This document shows positions 9,613-19,823 of a DNA stretch of 57,083 nucleotides, piece by piece. The position numbers and the translations under genes were made by a program. Below the pieces are notes generated by a model, which had not been told where the DNA came from, searched no databases, and saw only the letters and a program-made list of their open reading frames with translations. The DNA lies in the NCBI RefSeq assembly GCF_026126425.1, contig NZ_JAFMPW010000017.1, positions 1-57,083 on the forward strand, given 5' to 3'. Origin of the DNA: Muriicola sp. Z0-33 (lineage in GTDB: Bacteria > Bacteroidota > Bacteroidia > Flavobacteriales > Flavobacteriaceae). Position 1 is the stretch's first letter. The number at the start of each line of letters is the position of its first letter.

Positions 9613-11118
9613 TTAATAACCTGGGTTTTGTTGTTCCCTAATCACGTTGTTAGGATTCAGCTCTATAATTGGAATAGGCATTGTAAATCTGAAATCTGAA
9701 ACTTCTAATGAACAAGCGCCATTAATGGCACAATCCAACGGATCTCTTGAAATACCCCTGTTGGCTCTAGATCCCAAACGTTTAAGATCTTTCCATCTGT
9801 GGCCTTCAAAAACCAATTCTATTCTTCTCTCATCCAAAATAGCCCCAAATGCATCAGCTGCATCTGTGTATGTTGGTAATGGCTGGTCTGTTCCAAATCT
9901 GGCGTCTCTTAATTGCTTAATTAAGGCCGCTGTAGAATTCGAAGCTCCATTGATACTTCCTGCATCAGCCAAAGCTTCTGCTTTTATCAATAACATCTCT
10001 GAAGCTCTGAATACTTTCAAATCATTCATAAGAGGAACTCCTTCAGAACCAGGATACTTCTGGATAACCAGAATATCTTCGTTTCTGTAATCAACTGCAT
10101 TTTGGTAATCCGGGCTGATTATTGAGGATGGATCAACATTTACATCAAAACGGATATCCAGAGGATCTAATAAATTAAATACTGCTCTACCCATTTCAAA
10201 ATAAGGGCTACCTGCTAAAGTTGAGTTTACGAAAGCATAATTTGCTCCGGCCCAACCGCCAGCAGCACCACTACCTGTAGCACCCTGACCATTATATCCA
10301 TCAGATTGAGTACGGTCTAACTTAAAAATTACTTCCGTATCATCAGCATCAAGGTACATGGCCTCGTACTGTGCTCTGTTTGCAAGCGGATAGCTAGCTA
10401 ACAACTGACTGGCATAGGTATCAGCCAAACTGTACTGCCCTCTATAGGCAGCCATTCTGGCTCTTAATGCAGTAACAAAATCCTGGCTAATAAAAGTAGC
10501 ACTAGACTGAGTTGTTAACAATCCGGCAGCAGTTGAAAGATCAGATTCAATCTGACCATATACTTCACCGTTAGTATTTCTCGGTAGACTTTGGTCTATC
10601 GTAGGTATGAAATTTAAGATAATAGTACCAAGAGCACCATCGTTAGCATAATCTGTAGTGAAATAAGATTGAACCTGGAATTGTGCAAAAGCTCTTAAGC
10701 CATATGCCTGCCCTAAAATATCATTAAGCTGGGCCTGCTCTCCATCTCCAACTTCTACAAGCGAAGCTGCTTCTATAATCCTTGTAGCAATATTCATTGC
10801 TGCATAGTTTCTTGTCCAGATACTATTAGGGGCAGCACTGTTTGGGTTAAGTACAAAACCGTACTCCCCATTTCCAAGTCCCTGACCTCCATTATCGAAC
10901 CCAATTGATATCTCATCTGCAAAAACAGAGTTGAATTGGATTTCTGAAGTAGTATCATAAAGTGCATACAGACCAATTAATCCATCCTGTAAATCACCGA
11001 CATTCTGGAATGCCACATCTGCAGGTAAACGTCCTGGTTGTGCAATATCTATAGCGTCATTACAAGCAGCGGCTGTAATTATTAACGCGAGTAAGACTAG
11101 TTTTTTTATGTTTTTCAT
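9613..11118 (-). CDS. RagB/SusD family nutrient-uptake lipoprotein
   Basis: A 501-residue SusD-like outer membrane lipoprotein. ATG at 11118 gives MKNIKKLVLLALIITAAACND with the acylated Cys in AAAC. The helical tetratricopeptide-like fold is suggested by the spaced helices (QLNDILGQAYGLRAFAQFQV; RARMAAYRGQYSLADTYASQ), and the C-terminal RagB/SusD segment contains the family hallmark AILDERRIELVFEGHRWKDL. SusD proteins close over a SusC channel and bind the incoming glycan or peptide. It lies 16 bases after susC. The substrate cannot be read from the sequence. Confidence 0.93.
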   Translation of the reverse strand: MKNIKKLVLLALIITAAACNDAIDIAQPGRLPADVAFQNVGDLQDGLIGLYALYDTTSEIQFNSVFADEISIGFDNGGQGLGNGEYGFVLNPNSAAPNSIWTRNYAAMNIATRIIEAASLVEVGDGEQAQLNDILGQAYGLRAFAQFQVQSYFTTDYANDGALGTIILNFIPTIDQSLPRNTNGEVYGQIESDLSTAAGLLTTQSSATFISQDFVTALRARMAAYRGQYSLADTYASQLLASYPLANRAQYEAMYLDADDTEVIFKLDRTQSDGYNGQGATGSGAAGGWAGANYAFVNSTLAGSPYFEMGRAVFNLLDPLDIRFDVNVDPSSIISPDYQNAVDYRNEDILVIQKYPGSEGVPLMNDLKVFRASEMLLIKAEALADAGSINGASNSTAALIKQLRDARFGTDQPLPTYTDAADAFGAILDERRIELVFEGHRWKDLKRLGSRANRGISRDPLDCAINGACSLEVSDFRFTMPIPIIELNPNNVIREQQNPGY

Positions 11119-11134
11119 TTTTCTCAATTTTTTA

Positions 11135-14100
11135 TTAAAATCCTAATTCAAACCCTACAGATAGAATCCTTGGCGTTGGATATTGTCTGCTTCCAGTACT
11201 TAATGCACTTTCTACGTCAAACCCTCTCCACTTGGTCCAAGTGATAAGGTTTTCAGCATTTACAAAAACTCTAAGTACGTTAAAGCCAGTTCCTTTCAGG
11301 TACTCCTGAGGAAAAGTATATCCAACCTGAGCAAAACGAAGCCTTAAATAATCTGCTTCCTTCAGGTATCTATCAGATGAGCCACCTAACGCAAGGTTGC
11401 TTGCAGTTAAGGAAGGAATATCTGTTTCTCTGTTATCTACTGTCCATGCATCAAGAATATCTCTTGAGTGTCTGAACTGTCCAATGTTATTCGGGTTCTG
11501 GAAACCGGAGAGGTCAAAATCGTATCTGTCAACTCCAACAGCATAGTTAAACTGAGTGCTAACAAAGAATCCTTTGTAATCCAAGTCGAAAGTAATACCA
11601 CCCTGATAGTCAGGATAAATATTCTTATTTAACCACACTCTGTCTGTATCAACATTAGGGCTTTCTGTAACATCCCCATCAGCAGTTAAGAACAATAAGT
11701 TACCATTCGCTGGGTTAACACCTGCATATCGGTATACGAAATATTCGTTCAATGGTCCGCCTACTTGTCTACCTGTTAATGAACCAGCGCCTACTACGGT
11801 GCCATCTTCTGTAGGTATTTCAAGGTTTTCCTGTTTGTTGTAGTTTCCATTAAAACCAACAGACATATTAACTCCGTCTGTTCCGCCTCTTAGGATATCA
11901 TAATTAAGCGTTACATCAATACCCTTGTTTTCTAAGGAACCGATATTAGCTCTTAAGATAGTCTGGGCGTTTACTGCGGATAACGGTCTGTCCTGGAAAA
12001 GGTCTTTGGTAGTTTTGATATAACCGTCTACCGAACCTCTAAGTCTTCTGTCGAACAATTCGAAATCAAGACCAATGTTAGACTGCTCTATAGTTTCCCA
12101 CTGAAGAATGGTATTCCCTAATTGTGAAGGTACAATGGAGTTAGCTCCACCATATCCTGCACCAGTAGCAAACAAATCTAAATAAAGGTCAGCTGCTGCG
12201 AAAGGCGCAAACTGTCCAACTGCGTCTACAATATTCTGGTTACCAGTAGTACCGTAAGATCCTCTAAGCTTAAGTACATCAAAAATAGATCCTTCCATAA
12301 AGGCCTCATTACTGATGTTCCATCGTCCTGCAACAGACCAGAAAGTTGCCCAACGGTTACTTCCTGCGAAACGTGAAGAAGCATCCCTTCTTATTGTTCC
12401 TGTAATACCGTATCTGGTATCGTAGTCATAATCTGCCTGTCCGAAATAAGAGAATAGACCTGCATTTAAAATATCTGCGGCAGGCGCATCCACGAAGAAG
12501 TCGTTGTTTCCGTTGTCGGTAATAAATCCGTCACCGTCACCAGGGAAGAACGTCTTTGGGTTTAACCCGTTCTCTCTGAAACCAAATCTTCTGTAGTGTG
12601 CTTTAAAATATTCCGAATAAGCACCTACATCTACAGTATGCTTACCAAAAGTCTTCAGGTAGTTTAATGAAAGTACCTGGTTATAAGTAAATGTTCTAGT
12701 TACGAACTGATCCTGAAAACCAGAAGTAGGATTTGCTCCCCCACCAAATAACAATGCGTTAAATGAAGTTGGCCCTTCAGCTCTTGTTAAGTGTTCATCT
12801 GTATAATCTCCTGACATTACGATTTTCGCTGTGATGTCATCTGTGATCTTATAGCTCGCATTAAAAGTTCCGATTATCTTAACTTCAGATTCCTTTCTTG
12901 TATAGGTTCTAAGTCTGTCTAACAAGAATAATGGAGTATTGGCAAATGATAATGGAGAAAGTAATGCAGCTCCATCAGTGTAATCATCAGGTGTAATATA
13001 AGGTAAGGACTGATATGCCCCTAAAATATAGTTCCTGTTAATTGCACCAGATCCAATACTGTTTGGCTCATTAGATTCTGAGTAGTTGATAGAAAAGTTA
13101 GATCCGTAATTGAATCTGTCATTTTCTGATTTACCAGAGATATTGTTTCGGATATTAAACCTCTTTAAATCACTCGCCTGTAAGATACCTTCAACGTTGG
13201 TATACCCAAGAGAAGTGAAGGAATTAATATTCTCACCACCACTAGTAATGTTTAAGGTATGATTTTGAGTAAGTCCTGTGTCAAAGAAGAAATTAGACCA
13301 GTCAAAATTAGGAGAAGCTCCAATTTCAGCATCTGTCAGGCCTGCCCCTCTACCGTTTCCAAAATCGCGCTCCAGAGTTAATTGCTCCTGAGCGTTCATA
13401 AGGTCATAATCATTATCCTGCAGGCTGGTAAAACTAAGCTGGCCCAGGTAATTGATCCTGGTAGCAGAGTTAAAAGTACCACCTCTTGTTTTAATGATAA
13501 CTACCCCGTTAGCACCTCTGTTTCCATAAATGGCAGTTGCACCAGCATCCTTTAATACGGATATAGATGCGATATCATTAGGATTTAAACTCCTGAAGTT
13601 ATCTTCATCTACAGGCGCTCCATCAATGATAAAGAGTGGCTCTGTATTACCATTAACAGAACCAACACCCCTAAGGTTAATCTGGGTATTACCACCAGGC
13701 TGTCCTGAACTGGTTGTAATATTTAAACCTGCAACCTGCCCGGATAGGGTCTGTGCAAAGTTTGCATTGGGTCTAAGTGCAATAGTTTCTGCACTTACAG
13801 TTACCGATGCAATACTAGATTTCTCCTTAGTAGAAGTACGGTAACCTTGCACAACAACTTCCTGTAGTGCTTCGGCATCTTCTTCCATCTGCACATCTAT
13901 TGTACTGGAAGCACCGATGGTTCTGTCTACTGTTTTTTGCCCGAGGTAACTAAATCTTAAAACCTGTCCTGTGGAGGCGTTAATCATATAGTTCCCATCA
14001 AAATCAGATTGGGTACCGGTTGTTGTTCCAACTACAACCACGTTTACCCCTGGAAGAGGTAGTCCTAACTGATCTGTAATGTTACCGGAAATTGTCTTTT

Positions 14101-14170
14101 CCTGCCCGAATGACAGGCTCATGCATAACACCAGCAAAGGTGTTAACATCCAAGTTAACTTTGATCTCAT
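11135..14170 (-). CDS. SusC/RagA family TonB-linked outer membrane receptor
   Basis: A 1011-residue TonB-dependent transporter. The signal peptide ends near SLSFGQ. It is followed by a CarboxypepD-regulatory-like domain (ISGNITDQLGLPLPGVNVVV, DFDGNYMI), the plug domain (about 115-225) and the 22-strand barrel. The SusC signature YGNRGANGVVIIKTRGG lies at about 214-230. It imports a ligand delivered by the SusD partner using TonB energy. There is no N-terminal STN domain, so anti-sigma signalling by this receptor is unlikely, and no anti-sigma gene is adjacent. It is first in a three-gene operon with its own promoter at 14199-14229. Confidence 0.95.
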   Translation of the reverse strand: MRSKLTWMLTPLLVLCMSLSFGQEKTISGNITDQLGLPLPGVNVVVVGTTTGTQSDFDGNYMINASTGQVLRFSYLGQKTVDRTIGASSTIDVQMEEDAEALQEVVVQGYRTSTKEKSSIASVTVSAETIALRPNANFAQTLSGQVAGLNITTSSGQPGGNTQINLRGVGSVNGNTEPLFIIDGAPVDEDNFRSLNPNDIASISVLKDAGATAIYGNRGANGVVIIKTRGGTFNSATRINYLGQLSFTSLQDNDYDLMNAQEQLTLERDFGNGRGAGLTDAEIGASPNFDWSNFFFDTGLTQNHTLNITSGGENINSFTSLGYTNVEGILQASDLKRFNIRNNISGKSENDRFNYGSNFSINYSESNEPNSIGSGAINRNYILGAYQSLPYITPDDYTDGAALLSPLSFANTPLFLLDRLRTYTRKESEVKIIGTFNASYKITDDITAKIVMSGDYTDEHLTRAEGPTSFNALLFGGGANPTSGFQDQFVTRTFTYNQVLSLNYLKTFGKHTVDVGAYSEYFKAHYRRFGFRENGLNPKTFFPGDGDGFITDNGNNDFFVDAPAADILNAGLFSYFGQADYDYDTRYGITGTIRRDASSRFAGSNRWATFWSVAGRWNISNEAFMEGSIFDVLKLRGSYGTTGNQNIVDAVGQFAPFAAADLYLDLFATGAGYGGANSIVPSQLGNTILQWETIEQSNIGLDFELFDRRLRGSVDGYIKTTKDLFQDRPLSAVNAQTILRANIGSLENKGIDVTLNYDILRGGTDGVNMSVGFNGNYNKQENLEIPTEDGTVVGAGSLTGRQVGGPLNEYFVYRYAGVNPANGNLLFLTADGDVTESPNVDTDRVWLNKNIYPDYQGGITFDLDYKGFFVSTQFNYAVGVDRYDFDLSGFQNPNNIGQFRHSRDILDAWTVDNRETDIPSLTASNLALGGSSDRYLKEADYLRLRFAQVGYTFPQEYLKGTGFNVLRVFVNAENLITWTKWRGFDVESALSTGSRQYPTPRILSVGFELGF

Positions 14171-14198
14171 TTAATTAGATTTTTGAATTAGTCAGGTG

Positions 14199-14229
14199 CA
14201 AAAGTCTTAATAATTCGTTAATTATGCAA
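14199..14229 (-). promoter_or_regulatory. Promoter of the SusCD operon
   Basis: On the minus strand TTG (14229-14227), exactly 20 bases, then GACTTTTG followed by C (14206-14199): the Bacteroidota consensus with one mismatch (G for T in TAnnTTTG). The susC ATG lies 29 bases beyond the -7 element. Confidence 0.65.
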
Positions 14230-14392
14230 GTAAGACCTGTTCTCAGGGGCTATTCTTGTTAAAAATCGTCCAGAATTTATCGAATACTTAGAAATTTTAT
14301 TCTTTGATTGAGAGAAATACAGCTTTTTAACATATTTATTTGTTAAGATTTATCAAAAACTGAAGCAAAATCAATGCTAAGTCGCTCATTTT

Positions 14393-14989
14393 ATGCTAAA
14401 AACATTCTTTAATGGTCCTAATGAAGCCGGAACAGATGAGGCAGGAAGAGGGTGCCTGGCCGGACCGGTAACGGCAGCCGCAGTAATTTTACCTCCAGAA
14501 TTTAGTAATCCCATTTTAAACGATTCCAAACAACTTTCGGAAAAGAAAAGGATACTGCTTAAACCGCTTATAGAAAAAGAAGCCCTGGCCTTCGGTGTGG
14601 TGCACCTGGGAATTGAAACCATTGATGAAATAAATATCTTGAATGCCTCTATACAGGCCATGCATTTAGCACTGGATGATATGAGGCTGAGACCCGAGTA
14701 TATTATTGTAGATGGCAATAGGTTTAAAGAGTATAAAGACATCCCGCACAACTGCATCATAAAAGGAGACAGTAAATATATGAGTATTGCAGCAGCATCT
14801 GTTTTGGCCAAAACTTTCAGGGATGCGTATATGGAGCAACTACATTTTGAATATCCCATGTACAATTGGAGAAAAAACAAGGGATATCCCACAAGGGAGC
14901 ATAGGGAAGCAATAGCAAAATATGGCATAACAAAATACCATAGAAAAAGCTTCAGACTACTCCCGGAACAACTAAAGTTGAAGTTGTAG
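14393..14989 (+). CDS. rnhB: Ribonuclease HII
   Basis: A 198-residue enzyme that cuts RNA in RNA-DNA hybrids and removes misincorporated ribonucleotides. The N-terminal [14 protein letters not shown] holds the catalytic Asp15 and Glu16. [11 protein letters not shown] and the later ALDDM and VDGN stretches match the conserved DEDD active site and substrate-binding loops. Length is usual for the family (about 200). It reads away from the susC operon and is followed, 122 bases on, by the large lipoprotein gene with its own promoter. Confidence 0.95.
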   Translation: MLKTFFNGPNEAGTDEAGRGCLAGPVTAAAVILPPEFSNPILNDSKQLSEKKRILLKPLIEKEALAFGVVHLGIETIDEINILNASIQAMHLALDDMRLRPEYIIVDGNRFKEYKDIPHNCIIKGDSKYMSIAAASVLAKTFRDAYMEQLHFEYPMYNWRKNKGYPTREHREAIAKYGITKYHRKSFRLLPEQLKLKL

Positions 14990-15059
14990 ATAAATTATAT
15001 ATCAAATCTAAATAAGCGTTCACCAGATAGGTTGACATTTCCTATTTCCCTAAAATTTA

Positions 15060-15094
15060 TTGATATAAAAGAACGAGATAATATTCTAAATTTG
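15060..15094 (+). promoter_or_regulatory. Probable promoter of the 15112 lipoprotein gene
   Basis: A perfect -7 element TAAATTTGC starts at 15087, 17 bases before the ATG at 15112, giving a very short leader. The nearest TTG (15060-15062) is 24 bases upstream, slightly longer than the usual 19-21, so the -33 part is uncertain. Confidence 0.5.
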
Positions 15095-15111
15095 CATCAA
15101 AGAATATATTA

Positions 15112-17574
15112 ATGAAGCTGAAATTTTTACTAGTATTAGTGGTACTCGGATGCTATGGATGTAAAAATGAAATAAATGAACCCAGCTCAATTCTGAATTT
15201 CGTGCCCGAGAATGCGGGAGTAATTGTTAAGATTAATGATATCTCCCGCTTAAAGAGCGAATTAAAGAACAACACCTTCCTTTCTGCCGTAAACAATACC
15301 CGGGCCTATCGGGAACTATCGGAAAAAGCAAAGCTGTTAGACTTTATAAAATCAGATACCACTGCCCTCCTTGCATATATACCATCTACCACAGATTCAA
15401 CAGAAGCACTGTTGGTTGTACCACAAGCTGCCGCAATTAAAATTAGTGATAGCTTAAGCAGTAGCAGCAAACCATCTTTTAGCTATAAAGGTGTCACTAT
15501 AGATAATCACATTCTGAACAATCAGGACTTTTTTAGTACCTATCAGGAAGATTTTCTATTGATTGCATCCTCCAGGGCGCTATTAGAGAATGTTATCGAA
15601 TCAGGAGGGTCCCAGGAAACGGATAAGACCCTCACTGCTTTATTTGATATTTCAAATTCTGTTAAATCAGCAACAGTGTTTATTAAAACCAAATTTAGCA
15701 AGGGAATAGAGAGCAACAATTTAAAAGACACAACGAGCGTTCATCTGGCGGACTATTCCGAATGGCTCTCTTTGGATCTGGACAGCCACCCCGATAAATT
15801 AAAACTAAATGGTATAGCCCTTGCACAAGACAGCACAAAGCACTTCGTAAATCTTTTTAAACAAATACCCCCTATTGTGCTTGCAACACCATCTGTTGCT
15901 CCCTCGGATGCGGATGCAATTCTTGCCTTTTCGTTGATAGATTACGAACGTTTTGCCGAAAATCAAAAGGAATATCTGAGCAACACCTTTGTACTGGATA
16001 GCTTATTCAACGGAGTAGAAGAAATTGGACATATTTATTTGGATAAGCAGTCTGCTATTGTTTTGCATACCTATGCTTCCGAAAATATTTCTGAATTCCT
16101 CCAAAATAATACAACGGTTACCATAGACTTTCAGGGAAATGAAATTTCGGGCCTGAGTAAAAATGAATTCTTAAATAATTTTTTTGATCCTCTGATCTCC
16201 AATTTTGATGCGCGGTTCTACACCGTTCTGGAAAACGCTTTTGTATTTAGTGCTGATCAGCTTGTCCTTCAAAAAATAGTTTCATCCTATAAGCGCAATA
16301 GCGTCTTTACCTCCAGCCCATTATTTAAGACCCTGCAACCCTCACTGGCCGATGAATCCAATATTTTAATTATCTCCAATTCCTCCGGTTTGGACAAGTT
16401 GCTTAAAGAAGATTTCTCCGCAGGATTCATTGCCGAACTGAATACTACAAAAATTTCCAATTTCGCTTTCGGCACCCAAATAATAGCAGACCATCAATTT
16501 TTTCATACCAATATGGTCGTCAAAGAAATTGGCAGCAATGCAGCGGACAATTCAATATCACAAGTTTTTTCCTTGCAATTGGATGCAGAATTGAATACTG
16601 ATCCTCAGTTTGTAATTAATCACAGAACAGCTAAGCAGGAAATTGTGGTACAGGATATAGAGAATAACCTATACCTTATCTCCACTGCAGGAAAGGTGCT
16701 GTGGAAGAAAAAACTCAATGCAAAAATACAGGGTAATATTTCTCAGGTAGACCTGTATAAAAATGGTCGTCTGCAACTGGCCTTTACAACCTCTGATCAA
16801 TTTATTATACTGGACCGCAACGGCAAAGAAGTAGGCCCGTTTAATATGAAATTTGAAGGTGGTAATCTTAACCCTTTATCGGTGTTCGATTATGACAAAA
16901 CTAAAAATTATCGTTTCGTAATTACCCAGGGTACAAATGTTTTTATGTACAATAGTAAGGGCAATATTGTAAATGGCTTTAAGTATACCAAAGCCGAAGC
17001 AAACGTCTTATTTGCTCCCAGGCATTTCCGGATTGGTCGGAGAGATTATCTGGTATTTCAATTAGAAAATGGAAAACTTATGATCCTGACTCGGGAAGGC
17101 AAGATAAGAGTGGCTGTTAAGGAAAATATTTCCTTTTCGGAAAATGAGGTAATGCTGTATAAAAACAAGTTTACCCTTACAGACAAAAACGGAACATTAA
17201 TTGTCATCGATGAAAAAGGAGGCATCTCCGGAACCAAATTTAATTTTAATGAAGATCACGGGACAGATGCTACCAGCAAAACACTGGTAAGTATAAATGA
17301 TAATGTGCTGACAATAAAAGGAAAAAAAGTAACGCTGGACCTGGGCGTATACACAAAACCAAAGATTTTCTATCTCTACGATAAAATTTATGTTGGGGTA
17401 ACCGACCTGCAAACAGAGCGGGTATACTTATTTGACAGTAATGCCAAAAGCATTTCAAACTTTCCGGTAATGGGCAGTACTTTGCCAGATATGTCCGACA
17501 TGGATAACGATAGAAAAGTAGAATTGCTCACTAAAGAGAACAGCAACTCCCTGGTGGTATACAAAATAAATTAA
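15112..17574 (+). CDS. Large lipoprotein with C-terminal propeller-like repeats
   Basis: An 820-residue lipoprotein (signal MKLKFLLVLVVLGCYGCKNE; the acylated Cys is one of the two near position 14-17). The N-terminal half, opening with NFVPENAGVIVKINDI, resembles DUF3352-like proteins, which I mention only as a likeness. From about residue 480 short repeats of a beta-propeller or PQQ-like type appear (NLYLISTAGKVLWKKKL; DQFIILDRNGKEVG; GTLIVIDEKGGISG). Neither half shows catalytic residues. Genes like this commonly sit next to rnhB in Flavobacteria, but that does not tell its function. Possibly a scaffold in the periplasm or outer membrane. Confidence 0.7.
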   Translation: MKLKFLLVLVVLGCYGCKNEINEPSSILNFVPENAGVIVKINDISRLKSELKNNTFLSAVNNTRAYRELSEKAKLLDFIKSDTTALLAYIPSTTDSTEALLVVPQAAAIKISDSLSSSSKPSFSYKGVTIDNHILNNQDFFSTYQEDFLLIASSRALLENVIESGGSQETDKTLTALFDISNSVKSATVFIKTKFSKGIESNNLKDTTSVHLADYSEWLSLDLDSHPDKLKLNGIALAQDSTKHFVNLFKQIPPIVLATPSVAPSDADAILAFSLIDYERFAENQKEYLSNTFVLDSLFNGVEEIGHIYLDKQSAIVLHTYASENISEFLQNNTTVTIDFQGNEISGLSKNEFLNNFFDPLISNFDARFYTVLENAFVFSADQLVLQKIVSSYKRNSVFTSSPLFKTLQPSLADESNILIISNSSGLDKLLKEDFSAGFIAELNTTKISNFAFGTQIIADHQFFHTNMVVKEIGSNAADNSISQVFSLQLDAELNTDPQFVINHRTAKQEIVVQDIENNLYLISTAGKVLWKKKLNAKIQGNISQVDLYKNGRLQLAFTTSDQFIILDRNGKEVGPFNMKFEGGNLNPLSVFDYDKTKNYRFVITQGTNVFMYNSKGNIVNGFKYTKAEANVLFAPRHFRIGRRDYLVFQLENGKLMILTREGKIRVAVKENISFSENEVMLYKNKFTLTDKNGTLIVIDEKGGISGTKFNFNEDHGTDATSKTLVSINDNVLTIKGKKVTLDLGVYTKPKIFYLYDKIYVGVTDLQTERVYLFDSNAKSISNFPVMGSTLPDMSDMDNDRKVELLTKENSNSLVVYKIN

Positions 17575-17680
17575 TACGTTTTTTTTTACCACTTATGTTA
17601 ACTTTCATACGGGATATACATTAAAGGGTATTAATCTCCTTTTAAATCCTTATATTTAAGTTACTTAAAGTCACACTATT

Positions 17681-19018
17681 ATGAAAGCCCTTACCCTAAT
17701 AATCAGATTCATTTTTACATTTTTTTTAATTGTAATATGCATCCCCGATGCCAATGCACAGGTTTTTAAGAAACTCAAGAAAAAAGCTGAAAAAGCAGCA
17801 GAACGCACCGTAGAACGAAGAGTAGAAAAAGAATCCTCTAAAAAAACCGATCAGGTGCTCGACAGCATCCTGGAACCGGGCAAGAAAGGAAAAACACCAA
17901 CAGATAAAGATGGTAATCCTATACCAGGTGGTCAAAACCCCAATAACACGGGGCGGGGAAATGACAACTCAAATACAACTGGTGAAGGCGGGCCTAAAAC
18001 CATTCAGATATACAGCAAGTTCGATTATGTTCCGGGAGATAAGCTATTATTCTTCGATGATTTCGATAATGATTTCGTAGGGGACTTCCCTTCAAAATGG
18101 AATACCAACGGAAGCGGCGAAGTGGTTACCATTAACGATTCGCCACAAAAATGGCTAAAGATCCTCCCCGGGCATTCTACCTACTACATTCCAGACGTTC
18201 CCAGCCTTCCAGAGGAGTACACTATCGAATTTGATATTCTGGCTACCGGTCTGGACCGTCAAACTTCATCTACCGCTACCCTGCAGGTAGAGCTTAGCGC
18301 AAACAATACTTTTAAGGCCGGGGATGCTTATGCCTATGCGCTTATTCCCTTTTGTCAGTATTCGCCTATTGGAGTGCGTGTAAGGAATTATGATCGCCAG
18401 GGTGGTGGTTCTGAGATCAACAATGTAGTCAATGCTGATTTAAGACAAACCGTACTCAACCAGCCCCATGTTTCTATAGCTGTTAACAAACAACGCTTCC
18501 GAATGTGGATCAATGAAAGAAAATATGTAGACATCCCAAGGATGATACCAGCGGGCAATAAAATTACCGCGCTTAAATTTCACCTGAATACCTTTAAAGA
18601 CGGTAAAGAAAACCTGTTTATTTCTAACTTGAAAGTCGCAGAAGGTGGTTTGGATTTGCGCAGAACCCTTATAGCAGACGGCAGGGTCTCTACCAACGGT
18701 ATCCTTTTCGATTCTGGTTCCGCCAACATACAACCACAATCTATGGGCATCATCCGGCAAATCTCCCAGGTACTGCAACAAGAAAGAGATATGAATTTAA
18801 ATATTATTGGCCATACCGATGCAGATGGGAACGATGCCGCCAATATGGATTTATCTAAATCCAGGGCTAATGCCGTAAAAGATGCGCTGGTAAATGTTTA
18901 TAATATAGATGCTGCCAGACTCTCAACAGATGGCAAAGGCGAATCAGAACCTGTAGGAGACAACACCACCACAGACGGGAAAGCACAAAACCGAAGGGTG
19001 GAGTTTGTTAAGCAATAA
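17681..19018 (+). CDS. OmpA-family peptidoglycan-binding protein
   Basis: A 445-residue exported protein (signal ends DANAQ). A highly charged, probably helical segment (KKLKKKAEKAAERTVERR) follows, then a Pro/Gly/Asn-rich linker, and then a central beta-sandwich resembling concanavalin/laminin-G folds (LLFFDDFDNDFVGDFPSKW; EYTIEFDILATG). The OmpA C-terminal domain spans about 340-445, with FDSGSANI, HTDADGN, LSKSRANAVKDALV and the arginine-containing NRRVEF that contacts diaminopimelate. It therefore probably links something at the cell surface to peptidoglycan. It is followed by an AT-rich repeat and the TapB-like gene. Confidence 0.85.
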   Translation: MKALTLIIRFIFTFFLIVICIPDANAQVFKKLKKKAEKAAERTVERRVEKESSKKTDQVLDSILEPGKKGKTPTDKDGNPIPGGQNPNNTGRGNDNSNTTGEGGPKTIQIYSKFDYVPGDKLLFFDDFDNDFVGDFPSKWNTNGSGEVVTINDSPQKWLKILPGHSTYYIPDVPSLPEEYTIEFDILATGLDRQTSSTATLQVELSANNTFKAGDAYAYALIPFCQYSPIGVRVRNYDRQGGGSEINNVVNADLRQTVLNQPHVSIAVNKQRFRMWINERKYVDIPRMIPAGNKITALKFHLNTFKDGKENLFISNLKVAEGGLDLRRTLIADGRVSTNGILFDSGSANIQPQSMGIIRQISQVLQQERDMNLNIIGHTDADGNDAANMDLSKSRANAVKDALVNVYNIDAARLSTDGKGESEPVGDNTTTDGKAQNRRVEFVKQ

Positions 19019-19019
19019 A

Positions 19020-19068
19020 CAATTATCAATTATCAATCATCAATTATCAATTAATAACCATTAATAAT
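19020..19068. repeat. AATTATCAATTATCAAT short repeat
   Basis: A degenerate tandem of AATTATCAATTATCAATCATCAATTATCAAT units fills most of the gap between two genes. Its reverse complement motif (ATTGATAATTG) occurs again at 52414-52455. Confidence 0.7.
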
Positions 19069-19073
19069 ACTAT

Positions 19074-19745
19074 ATGAAATCATTACTAGCCCTTTGCGTG
19101 CTCCTTTTTATTATCATGCCTATTAACGCACAGGATTGCAGCAAATATTACCCTTTGGAAGAGGGCACCACTTTTCAGATCACCAATTACGAAAAAAAAG
19201 ATAAAGTGGCCGGAGTGATAGATTATGTCGTTAAATCATCTTCTGGTGATAGCGCCATACTGAGCTATGAAATGAGGGATGATAAAGGAGAAGTGTTCAT
19301 GAGCTCGGAATACGGAATTATCTGTAAAGATGACGGAATCGCAATAGATTTTAAATCGCTGATGTCTCCTGGGGTTATGAATCAGTACAAGGATATGGAA
19401 GTAGATATTAGCGGCACTGATCTTGTTCTGCCCAACAATCTGAGTCCCGGACAGCAATTACCAGATGCAGATATCCTGATGAATGTAAGCGTGCCTCCTA
19501 TGAATATGAAGCTTACCGTTAAAATGCTCAATAGAAATGTGGAGGCTAATGAAACCGTTACTACCCCAGCAGGCACTTTTGACTGCGTAGTGATTACCTA
19601 TGACCACGAAACCAAGATGGGCATGAAAATCAGTGGAAAGGCAAAACAGTGGTTTGCAGAAGATGTGGGTATGGTAAAGTCTGAAAGCTATAACAAAAAA
19701 GGAAAGCTGATTGGGAGCAGTGTGTTGACTGCTTTTAATAAATAG
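19074..19745 (+). CDS. TapB / DUF3108-like exported protein
   Basis: A 223-residue protein with signal MKSLLALCVLLFIIMPINAQ. The mature part starts DCSKYYPLEEGTTFQITNY and ends with the conserved pattern VTTPAGTFDCVVITYDHE plus a KQWFAEDVGMVKSES strand, the layout of the TapB/DUF3108-like family of periplasmic beta proteins. Two cysteines may pair. Function is not established. It lies 55 bases after the OmpA-family gene, the gap being filled by the AT-rich repeat, and may be co-transcribed with it. Confidence 0.7.
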   Translation: MKSLLALCVLLFIIMPINAQDCSKYYPLEEGTTFQITNYEKKDKVAGVIDYVVKSSSGDSAILSYEMRDDKGEVFMSSEYGIICKDDGIAIDFKSLMSPGVMNQYKDMEVDISGTDLVLPNNLSPGQQLPDADILMNVSVPPMNMKLTVKMLNRNVEANETVTTPAGTFDCVVITYDHETKMGMKISGKAKQWFAEDVGMVKSESYNKKGKLIGSSVLTAFNK

Positions 19746-19823
19746 TTTGACTTCCAATTGTCCTGGCAGGAATAATGGATAAATTACAAAAGCGGGTTAT
19801 CGCCTTAATCCACTCCCATTTAA

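Noticed and set aside
14386-14928. A 180-residue leftward frame over rnhB
   Set aside because: It is a shadow of rnhB, whose strand shows catalytic motifs and correct length.
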